A DNA stretch of 34,220 bases, taken from the NCBI GenBank assembly GCA_017610305.1, contig JAFCCJ010000006.1, forward strand, positions 1-34,220. Direction: 5' to 3'. Both the position numbers and the translations under genes were made by a program. The DNA comes from Candidatus Iainarchaeum sp. (GTDB lineage Archaea > Iainarchaeota > Iainarchaeia > Iainarchaeales > JAFCCJ01). This document shows positions 1-7,318 of the stretch, in pieces. The notes under the pieces were generated by a model. It was not told the origin of the DNA. It saw nothing but the letters and a program-made list of their open reading frames with translations, and made no database searches. Position 1 is the first letter of the stretch, and every line of letters starts with the position of its first letter.

Positions 1-1669
1 GCCCTCCGCCAGTAGGCTTCACTATCACAAAATACATCAGGTTTCCTACACAGCCAGTGCCGCAAGGTCCTAGGTTTACGGTTCCTGCAGGGAAATCCTT
101 CTCGTAGATTATGCTTGAAGTAACGATTTCGGAATCAAGCATTAAATTTGATAAGCTGAACTGGTCAGTTACCCACGAAGGGGGAATATTGCCCTTGCCC
201 CAAGAATCAGCCCAGTTAACAATGTAAACTGTTGATGGCTGGCCTATGTCAAAGTGCAGGTCAAGCGAGCTGTTTTCTTTATCATTCATTTTGGTTTGTA
301 TCAGTGTCTGGCCATTAAGCTCAGGCGACAAATCAGTGATGGTTATTGTCTTGTCAATGTAAGGGTTCTCACCGACAACCGCTGTCGCAATGCCATAAGT
401 GGAGGGGGAGAGGTTTGATACAATTCCTGACGGGCAGATTAAATCAGAACCGTCGCAGTCCTCATCGATTGTATTGTCGCAGATTTCTGATTGCGGCATT
501 ACTGCTGTGCAGTTTTGCCAGCTTCTTCCTACGCATGTTTCTGTTCCAAAAGTGCAAATTCCCACATCAGTTGTTCCGCAGCTTTGGGTGTCACCGTCAT
601 TGCATTCAGGGCACGCCAAATCAGAACCGTCGCAGTCCTCATCTATCCCATTGCCACAGATTTCGGCGGTAGGGAAAACTATTTGATTGCAGTTTCCCCA
701 TTCCTCATTTGAGCAGATTTCCTCCCCTAAGGAGCATGCTCCACTCAAACCCGTTCCGCAGTCTCTTGTGTCTCCATCAGTGCAGGGCTGTTCATCAAAA
801 CAGCCGACCCAGTGGTCATTGCGGACTTCAATTGCTGCAACATCCCAGCCTTCGTTTAGGGTTTCCTGGTCATAGGTGGCCAAGTAAAGGGCTTGATGAT
901 TTTCGTTTGTCCATCCCCAACCACCAGCATACAAATCGTCTAACCATTTGCGGTATAATCCCCCTTGATCATCGTTAATGCAATAGTACTTATCTGTAAC
1001 ATCAACTCCATCTAACCTTATATACCACCGTTCCTTGGTTTCATCCAGCTTTTGTATATGTATTTCATAACAATACCATCTTTCTGTTTCCATTTCCTTA
1101 TTTAAGACAAATTTGGCATCTCCATAATCCTCTATCCTGAGAGTATATTCAGTGTCTAATCCGGGGATTTCCCCCGACGGATAGCCACCAAAATTCAAAA
1201 GATGGTGAGCGCCTGCTCGCGGATATTTCGTATCTGCAAACCAGTGGGTACCCTCATGAAGGTTTCCAGGTTGGGCCCACTCATCACTAACTCTAAAATA
1301 AACCCTGTAATAAAGATTTTCAGGGTCTTCAAATACAAATCCTCCCACCGCCGAATACCAATCAATCCAGTATGGGTTTCCAGGCTTGCCGCCCCCTCCC
1401 ACAGTAAGCATGTTCAGGAAATTATTTCCCCCAGGACCTCCAACTTCAACATAGGGATTCTGCAATAGTCCCCCGCTCCCAATGTCATTTATCCACTTTC
1501 CGCCATCTGAACATGCCTCTCCAATCTTATTTTCACAACTCCCAAGCGCAGTATTCCAGCTTGAGAAAAATAAGCAGTGGGAATCAGCAGCGCACGCAGC
1601 ATCGCCCTGGGCATAGACAGAAATGGTTAGAGCTATCAGGAAAAAACAGAGTAAAATTGCTTTTTTCAT
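1..1669 (-). CDS. Secreted protein with LamG/polysaccharide-lyase-like N-terminal region and two MopE-type Cys-rich metal-binding repeats; 3' end runs off the window
   Basis: My reverse-strand translation is open from ATG at 1669 to the window edge: MKKAILLCFFLIALTISVYAQGDAACAADSHC... (signal peptide), then two repeats such as CNDGDTQSCGTTDVGICTFGTETCVGRSWQNC...SEICDNTIDEDCDGSDL. Missing from the ORF track because it is truncated. Confidence 0.8.
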   Translation of the reverse strand, partial: MKKAILLCFFLIALTISVYAQGDAACAADSHCLFFSSWNTALGSCENKIGEACSDGGKWINDIGSGGLLQNPYVEVGGPGGNNFLNMLTVGGGGKPGNPYWIDWYSAVGGFVFEDPENLYYRVYFRVSDEWAQPGNLHEGTHWFADTKYPRAGAHHLLNFGGYPSGEIPGLDTEYTLRIEDYGDAKFVLNKEMETERWYCYEIHIQKLDETKERWYIRLDGVDVTDKYYCINDDQGGLYRKWLDDLYAGGWGWTNENHQALYLATYDQETLNEGWDVAAIEVRNDHWVGCFDEQPCTDGDTRDCGTGLSGACSLGEEICSNEEWGNCNQIVFPTAEICGNGIDEDCDGSDLACPECNDGDTQSCGTTDVGICTFGTETCVGRSWQNCTAVMPQSEICDNTIDEDCDGSDLICPSGIVSNLSPSTYGIATAVVGENPYIDKTITITDLSPELNGQTLIQTKMNDKENSSLDLHFDIGQPSTVYIVNWADSWGKGNIPPSWVTDQFSLSNLMLDSEIVTSSIIYEKDFPAGTVNLGPCGTGCVGNLMYFVIVKPTGGG

Positions 1670-1698
1670 GGGGAATAATAAGCATTAACTCCTATTTA

Positions 1699-2943
1699 TT
1701 ATTTTTTATTGGCCAAAACCAGTTCATTCGCTTTTTCCAGTTCGTTCTCGGCAAGGAGTTCAAAAAACCTGCGGGAATCAAATGCATCCTTGAAATCGGT
1801 CTCTTTAAGGTTTTTTTCCAGCAGCTCAAGGCCCATCTCAGCAACTGATTTTTTGGATTTTTGCATTTCCCTCAGCTCGGAAATTCTTTTCTTGAAACCT
1901 TCAGCGGCAAATTCGCGGGAGATTGAGAAAATCGCCTTTCCTTTATGCTCTGCAAGAATTTCATTGAAGGGAATATCTCCAACGCAGTAGCCCTTTGCGA
2001 GTTTTCCTGTGAGCTTTAGGCGGATTATTGGAGGGAGTTCCAATTCATTTTCCAAATCATCGGAAATTGCTTTTTTCACCATTTCTAAAACCTGTTCTGA
2101 ATTCTCGCCATCGAATTTTATTTTGTGGTAGAAAAGTTTTCGCTGCTTTGGAAGCGGGTGGAATTTTAAATCATCTGTTTTTGAATCGAACAAATAAATT
2201 CCTTTTGAATTTTCTGATTCTATTTTTTTGGATTGCGTGATTATTGTTGAGCCAGGCATTATGAATTTGCTTTCGCCCAACTTCTGCTCATTTCTCCAGT
2301 GGAGATGCCCATCAATAATGAGATCAAAACCTTTCGGCAAATCATCAAGCGAAAGTGTGGAAATCATATCATCATTAAACGGGAGAAACTCATTCAATGA
2401 TTGGTGGAAAATAAAAATATTTTTCGCATCAGGAACCGGTTCAGCTTTCAGGAGCTGTAACACTTCCAGCGCCTTTTTTTCAGGAACCCCGCCCATTCCC
2501 TGCACCGCGATTTTTTCATCGGATTTTTCGAAAATTAATTTTGATGCATGCACATTCAGCAGCAAATCCGCCCTCTCCAAAACTTCCAGAATGTTTTTGT
2601 GGTCCTTTCCCCTGAATTCATGTGTGCCGGGGATTGCAACAACAGGGATTCCTGAAACATAAATTTCCTTTTCCTCCCCGCCCCTTAGAATCTTTTTCAA
2701 ATCAATATTTTTTGAGGGGATTCCCTTTGGAATCAACAGGATTTCAATCGCATTGTACAAAACATCTTGCGGGGGGATTGATTCATCAAACAGGTCCCCC
2801 GGAACTATAATCATTTCCGCGCCATTCTCCAGAGCGATTTCAAATGCCTGCCTTGCATTTTCAAAACTTTCGCCTTTCCTTTCCCCCTTCTCACCAAAAC
2901 CGAAATGGAAGTCAGACATTATCGCAATTTTCACTTCACTCAC
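1699..2943 (-). CDS. Mre11/SbcD-like metallophosphoesterase (DNA repair exonuclease family)
   Basis: Motifs IAIMSDFHFG, VPGDLFDES, IPGTHEF, FHQSLNEF and IIDGHLHW follow the calcineurin-like phosphoesterase motif order. Confidence 0.8.
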   Translation of the reverse strand: MSEVKIAIMSDFHFGFGEKGERKGESFENARQAFEIALENGAEMIIVPGDLFDESIPPQDVLYNAIEILLIPKGIPSKNIDLKKILRGGEEKEIYVSGIPVVAIPGTHEFRGKDHKNILEVLERADLLLNVHASKLIFEKSDEKIAVQGMGGVPEKKALEVLQLLKAEPVPDAKNIFIFHQSLNEFLPFNDDMISTLSLDDLPKGFDLIIDGHLHWRNEQKLGESKFIMPGSTIITQSKKIESENSKGIYLFDSKTDDLKFHPLPKQRKLFYHKIKFDGENSEQVLEMVKKAISDDLENELELPPIIRLKLTGKLAKGYCVGDIPFNEILAEHKGKAIFSISREFAAEGFKKRISELREMQKSKKSVAEMGLELLEKNLKETDFKDAFDSRRFFELLAENELEKANELVLANKK

Positions 2944-3592
2944 CCAACGAAATTATTTTCTCCGCATTTAATTCTTCGAGAGATTCCACAACCAAATCCG
3001 CCTTTGAGAAATCCACATCTTTTGAAAATTTTCCAGGGACTGCAATCACTCTCATCCCCGCATTCTTTGCCGATTCCACACCTAACAGAGTGTCCTCCAC
3101 AGCAACACACTCTTTTGGGTCAATTCCTAATTTTTCTGCGGTTTTGAGGTAAACGGCGGGGGAAGGCTTATGTTCAGTAACATCATGAATATCCACCATC
3201 ACAGAAAACTTATCTGTGAGATTGAATTTGTCGGTAATTAAATGAATATTCCTTCTCGAGTTGGCTGAAGCAATTGCAAGGATAATTCCTTTTTCCTCAA
3301 GGGAATTGATTAATTCTTCCACTCCGGGATTTAATGGGAGATTTTCCGAAACTTTTTTCCTCGCAAGATTCTGGGTGTTCTGCCAGAACTCATCATAATC
3401 TATATCCAGCCCGTACTTTTTCTTAAGTATTTCATACTTCTTGCTGAAGGTTTTGCCGACCAAGTTTTCATAATCCTCCTGCGTTAATTCAACATTCCTT
3501 TTCTTCATGAATTCGCCAATACTTCCTAACCATGCTGAGGGGGTGTCTGCGATAACCCCGTCGAAATCGAAAATAACTGCCTTAATCGCCAT
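2936..3592 (-). CDS. HAD-superfamily hydrolase, beta-phosphoglucomutase-like
   Basis: FDFDGVIADTPSAW (motif I), IASANSRRN (motif II), KPSPAVYLKTAEKLG and AVEDTLLGVESAKNAGM (motif III). Confidence 0.85.
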   Translation of the reverse strand: MAIKAVIFDFDGVIADTPSAWLGSIGEFMKKRNVELTQEDYENLVGKTFSKKYEILKKKYGLDIDYDEFWQNTQNLARKKVSENLPLNPGVEELINSLEEKGIILAIASANSRRNIHLITDKFNLTDKFSVMVDIHDVTEHKPSPAVYLKTAEKLGIDPKECVAVEDTLLGVESAKNAGMRVIAVPGKFSKDVDFSKADLVVESLEELNAEKIISLGE

Positions 3593-4469
3593 AAATCATC
3601 GCCTTCTTTTCCTCGAACAGTTCCTTCGGATAAAAAATAAGCGGCCGGAAAATTGGAAGCTCTGCACCAATTCTTTTTAGATCCTCACTCAGTTTGATTT
3701 CCCCTGAAACAAGTGCCTGCACATTTATGTCGGGTTTCTCAACCAGCTGGCGCAGTTTTTGCAACGGAGTGAAAAGGAAACTCCGATAAGAATTCCATCT
3801 AACCAATTTTTCAACTTCTTTTTCAATTTCCTTGGATTCTTTCTCAACAACTGGAAAAATATTACAGCCTCTTCGCATCATCAAAAAGGCGGCAATCAAA
3901 TCATCCTTTTTCCCAGTAAACAGCATTGCAACATTCCCTTCAACCCCCAAAGGCAGCCCTTTGGGCCCCTCAATTTCCTCCAAATAAATAAACACGTCCC
4001 TTCCCCTAATTTCAACATTAACTTCCTTATCCGGTTTTGTCAGGTTAACTTTCAAACCGGGAAATTCTTTCATAATTTCAGAGCCCAGTTTTTCCGCCAG
4101 TTCCTGATTGGTTAACTCCTTATTGTCTACAACTCTTGGCCTTACCGCAAAGCTATCGCCCTCTTCCAGAAATCCCTTGCAGGCTTCGATTCCCTTTTCA
4201 AGGATTTTTTTCGTGTTGGTACCATGGACGGATTCTGCCTTTGCAAAGGAATGTATTCCAAAAACAAGGGGCAAAAGGGAATGAATTTCATCCAGATTTT
4301 TTATTTTTTCAGGATAGAGGTAAAGCCTTCCCCCTTTCTTAACTATTCTGCTGCCTGCAACACCATTTGCGCGGAAAACCGATTTCATGTTTGAGACCAA
4401 TTTGTCCATGAAATATTTTCTCACAAAATGGCTTTTCAGTGAGATTTCCGAGGCAGTTTTAACCAACAT
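3582..4469 (-). CDS. ThiI-like THUMP-domain protein with degenerate PP-loop; start trimmed to ATG at 4469
   Basis: MLVKTASEISLKSHFVRKYFMDKLVSNMK... resembles the ThiI N-terminus, followed by a THUMP-like region and GLPLGVEGNVAMLFTGKKDDLIAAFLMMRRGC at the PP-loop position. The longer 341-aa ORF start would run through the putative leader ORF on the opposite strand. Confidence 0.65.
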   Translation of the reverse strand: MLVKTASEISLKSHFVRKYFMDKLVSNMKSVFRANGVAGSRIVKKGGRLYLYPEKIKNLDEIHSLLPLVFGIHSFAKAESVHGTNTKKILEKGIEACKGFLEEGDSFAVRPRVVDNKELTNQELAEKLGSEIMKEFPGLKVNLTKPDKEVNVEIRGRDVFIYLEEIEGPKGLPLGVEGNVAMLFTGKKDDLIAAFLMMRRGCNIFPVVEKESKEIEKEVEKLVRWNSYRSFLFTPLQKLRQLVEKPDINVQALVSGEIKLSEDLKRIGAELPIFRPLIFYPKELFEEKKAMIYGD

Positions 4470-4493
4470 GCAATTTGGGGAAAGCATAAACAA

Positions 4494-4501
4494 TTTTAAA
4501 T
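4494..4501 (+). promoter_or_regulatory. Candidate archaeal TATA box (TTTTAAAT) for the leader ORF-cysK-cysE transcript
   Basis: A TSS about 26 nt from the box centre would fall near 4524, about 8 nt before the leader ATG at 4532. A second AT-rich box, TTTAAATA (4512-4519), could serve the divergent ThiI-like gene. Confidence 0.4.
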
Positions 4502-4531
4502 GCATAAGTGGTTTAAATATTACTGAGTTAA

Positions 4532-4594
4532 ATGAGCGGTCAAGACAACAAGAAGAAATGCACCTGTAAGTGCTGTTGCTGCTGTTGTTGTTAG
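4532..4594 (+). CDS. Poly-cysteine leader peptide MSGQDNKKKCTCKCCCCCCC upstream of cysK
   Basis: Codons read directly: ATG AGC GGT CAA GAC AAC AAG AAG AAA TGC ACC TGT AAG TGC TGT TGC TGC TGT TGT TGT TAG. 9 of 20 residues are Cys, and it lies 66 nt upstream of cysteine synthase. Too short for the ORF track. Confidence 0.75.
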   Translation: MSGQDNKKKCTCKCCCCCCC

Positions 4595-4596
4595 AG

Positions 4597-4654
4597 ACCT
4601 CTCTCAAAAACTCATATAATCGATTTTTTGGGGGATTAAAAACACTAGAGAGGT
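4597..4654 (+). promoter_or_regulatory. Putative SD-sequestering stem-loop (translational attenuator) of cysK
   Basis: ACCTCTCT (4597-4604) is the exact reverse complement of AGAGAGGT (4647-4654). The right arm overlaps the SD GAGGTGA (4650-4656), 4 nt before the cysK ATG. Flanking TAG (4592-4594) and CTA (4657-4659) can pair across a 2x2 internal loop. Confidence 0.65.
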
Positions 4655-4660
4655 GACTAG

Positions 4661-5581
4661 ATGCGGTATGGAAACGTTATAGAGACCATAGGGAATACTC
4701 CTATTGTGAAACTGAACAAACTCGCAGGGGAAAACGATGCGGATATTTACGCAAAACTGGAGATGTTCAACCCGGGAGGGAGTGTAAAGGACAGAATCTG
4801 CATAAGTATGATTGAGGATGCCGAAAATAAGGGGCTGATTAAAGAGGAAACGGTTATTGTTGAACCTACCTCAGGAAATACAGGAGTGGGGCTTGCAATG
4901 GTATGTGCCGCAAAGGGCTACAATCTGAAACTGGTTATGCCTGAGCAGTTCAGTATTGAAAGGAGAAAGATAATGAAGGCACTTGGAGCTGAGCTGGCGT
5001 TAAGCCCGAAGGCAGGTGGAATTCCGGGAGCGGTGAAAATGGCTGAGGAACTGGTTGCAGAAAATTCAAATTATTTAATGTTGCAGCAATTCAAAAATCC
5101 AGCAAATCCTGAGATTCACAGGAAAACAACTGCTGAGGAAATACTAAATGATGTTCCTGATTTGGATGCGTTTGTGGGTGGTGTTGGAACCGGAGGGACT
5201 GTGACTGGTGTTGGTGAGGTTCTCAAAGCAAAAAATGAAAATATAAAAATTGTTGCCGTTGAACCAACTGATTCTCCTATTCTCTCAGGAGGGAATCCGG
5301 GGCCTCACAAAATCCAGGGAATTGGTGCGGGATTTGTTCCTAGTGTGATGAACCAAAAAATAGTGGATGAAGTTGTTAAAGTGAGCAATGATGAGTCGAT
5401 AGAGACCGCAAGAAAACTGGCTAAAAAGGAGGGAATTTTTGCGGGGATAAGCAGTGGTGCGGCGGCATTTGCCGCACTTAAAATTGCGAAGGATTTAGGC
5501 CAAGGAAAAACGGTTGTTGTCGTATTGCCTGATACCGGCGAGAGGTATTTGACAACTGAATTATGGGGGGGGGTAAAATGA
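4661..5581 (+). CDS. cysK: Cysteine synthase (O-acetylserine sulfhydrylase), PLP-dependent
   Basis: ETIGNTPIVKLNKL, NPGGSVKDRI (PLP lysine), EPTSGNTGVGLAMV and ISSGAAAFAALKIA are CysK motifs. Strong SD GAGGTGA upstream. Confidence 0.95.
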   Translation: MRYGNVIETIGNTPIVKLNKLAGENDADIYAKLEMFNPGGSVKDRICISMIEDAENKGLIKEETVIVEPTSGNTGVGLAMVCAAKGYNLKLVMPEQFSIERRKIMKALGAELALSPKAGGIPGAVKMAEELVAENSNYLMLQQFKNPANPEIHRKTTAEEILNDVPDLDAFVGGVGTGGTVTGVGEVLKAKNENIKIVAVEPTDSPILSGGNPGPHKIQGIGAGFVPSVMNQKIVDEVVKVSNDESIETARKLAKKEGIFAGISSGAAAFAALKIAKDLGQGKTVVVVLPDTGERYLTTELWGGVK

Positions 5582-6156
5582 GTTTGCTAAAAACAATAAA
5601 GGCAGATATTAAAACTTTCAGGGAGAATGACCCCGCGGTAAAAAGTACCTTTGAGATTTTGCTGTGCTACCATACATTCCACGCAATTCTCATTCACAGG
5701 CTTATTCACCCGCTACACAAGATCAATATTCCAATACTCCCAAGGTTTATTTCAATGGTGAACCGGTTTTTTACCGGGGTGGAGATTCACCCTGGAGCGC
5801 AGATTGGGGATGGGTTTTTCATTGACCATGGGACAGGGACGGTGATAGGGGAGACTGTGGAGATAGGAGAGAACTGTGTTATGTTCCAGCATGTTACTTT
5901 AGGGGGGACAGGAAAGCATATCGGGAAAAGGCACCCTACGGTGGGAAATAATGTTCTCATGGGAGTTGGCTCAACACTTTTAGGGCCGATTAATGTTGGG
6001 GACAATGCAAAAATCGGTGCAAACACATTCATAATTATGAAGGATGTTCCCGCAAATGCGACAGTTGTTGGTGTGCCGGGAAAAGTGATAAAAATCAATG
6101 GACGGAAATCAGTGAAGGAACTCAAAAAAACCGTCGTGCCAAATGGTTTTAAATGA
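5578..6156 (+). CDS. cysE: Serine O-acetyltransferase
   Basis: MSLLKTIKADIKTFRENDPAVKSTFE..., EIHPGAQIGDGFFIDHGTGTVIGET and hexapeptide repeats. The ATGA overlap with the cysK stop supports a start at 5578 rather than 5563. Confidence 0.93.
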   Translation: MSLLKTIKADIKTFRENDPAVKSTFEILLCYHTFHAILIHRLIHPLHKINIPILPRFISMVNRFFTGVEIHPGAQIGDGFFIDHGTGTVIGETVEIGENCVMFQHVTLGGTGKHIGKRHPTVGNNVLMGVGSTLLGPINVGDNAKIGANTFIIMKDVPANATVVGVPGKVIKINGRKSVKELKKTVVPNGFK

Positions 6157-6249
6157 TTTCATAGGAAAATCTTTAAGTCTCTAGCGAGGCCAAAAGGCCG
6201 AGAATGTTCCTCCGAATGGGGGACGTCGTGTAAACGGAGATAATCGTTT

Positions 6250-6321
6250 GCTGAGGTGGCAGAGAGGCTATGCATCCGCCTGCAGAGCGGAAGATCGGGG
6301 GTTCAAATCCCTCTCTCAGCT
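6250..6321 (+). tRNA. tRNA-Cys (anticodon GCA)
   Basis: Acceptor GCTGAGG/TCTCAGC, anticodon arm TCCGC-CTGCAGA-GCGGA, T arm GGGGG-TTCAAAT-CCCTC, discriminator U (typical of tRNA-Cys). CCA is not encoded. Confidence 0.93.
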
Positions 6322-6376
6322 TTATCCGAAAAAAGGAATACTTATAATTTAATTAACTTAGTGAGAATTTGATTTA

Positions 6377-7318
6377 ATGAAAGAATCCGCAATTTCTATA
6401 AAGGGCCTTGTGAAAAATTACGGGAAACTTAAGGCAGTAAATAACATCTCATTGGAAATTGGGGATGGCGAATTCTTCGGTTATTTGGGGCCTAATGGTG
6501 CGGGAAAAACCACCACAATAAACGCGATTGTTGGTTTGCTGAATTATGATAAAGGAAGTGTAAAAGTTTTCGGGAATGATGTGGTTAAGGATTACATTCA
6601 GGCAAGGAAATTGATTGGTTTTTCCCAGCAGGAACTTATGTTTGACCCTTTCCTTTCGGTCAGGGATATCCTTCTCTACCAGGGAGGTTACTTCGAGATG
6701 AAGGGCGAGGAGCTGGAAAGAAGGGTCGAGAAATTAATGAAGGATTTTGGGATAAAGAAAAATGAGAATGACACTTTCCGCAGATTATCTGGAGGAATGA
6801 AAAGAAGGCTGCAGATTGCAAAGGCCTTGGTTCATGAGCCCAGAATCCTTATTCTCGATGAGCCAAGTGCGGGTGTTGATGTTGAACTCAGGCATAATTT
6901 ATGGAGGTATCTTTCCAGGATTCATAAGGAGGGAAAAACAATTCTCCTGACAACACATTACATTGAGGAAGCGGAAAAGTTGTGCGAAAGGATTGGCGTA
7001 ATTAACAAGGGTAAAATTGTTGCCTTGGACAAGAAGGAGCATATGCTGAAGGAGTTAAGTGAGCAGCTGATAAAAATTGACCTCAAGGAAAAAATAAACA
7101 AACTTCCAAAAAGCCTGGGCAAATACAAGTGTGACCTTAATTTAAAAAAGGGCAGAATAACAATAAAATGCAAAAATGCGCAAAGCCAAGTTGCGGGAAT
7201 TTTGAGGGATTTGGACAAGGAGGGGCTGGAAGTAATTAATCTGGATATTGTGAAGGACAATCTTGAGAGCATTTACATAAAACTTACAGGGGAGAGAAAT
7301 GAACTTAACGGGCTTTAG
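6377..7318 (+). CDS. ABC transporter ATP-binding protein (ABC-2/DrrA type)
   Basis: Walker A GPNGAGKTT, signature LSGGMKRRLQIAKAL, Walker B ILILDEPSAGVD, switch TTHY. Confidence 0.93.
   Translation: MKESAISIKGLVKNYGKLKAVNNISLEIGDGEFFGYLGPNGAGKTTTINAIVGLLNYDKGSVKVFGNDVVKDYIQARKLIGFSQQELMFDPFLSVRDILLYQGGYFEMKGEELERRVEKLMKDFGIKKNENDTFRRLSGGMKRRLQIAKALVHEPRILILDEPSAGVDVELRHNLWRYLSRIHKEGKTILLTTHYIEEAEKLCERIGVINKGKIVALDKKEHMLKELSEQLIKIDLKEKINKLPKSLGKYKCDLNLKKGRITIKCKNAQSQVAGILRDLDKEGLEVINLDIVKDNLESIYIKLTGERNELNGL

Noticed and set aside
430-660. Repeated AAATCAGAACCGTCGCAGTCCTCATC segments resembling a repeat array
   Set aside because: Two copies within the coding repeats EDCDGSDL; no regular spacers, not CRISPR.
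346-978. Plus-strand ORFs with repeated QNRRSPH/SEPSQSSS segments
   Set aside because: Antisense shadows of the two MopE-type repeats in the minus-strand secreted protein gene.
4387-4569. 60-aa plus-strand ORF overlapping the leader region
   Set aside because: Out of frame with the poly-Cys ORF, mostly antisense to the ThiI-like gene, no recognisable features.
4470-4607. N-terminal extension of the ThiI-like ORF (MREVSNNNSSNSTYRCISSCC...)
   Set aside because: Antisense translation of the poly-Cys leader region; ThiI-like homology starts at ATG 4469.
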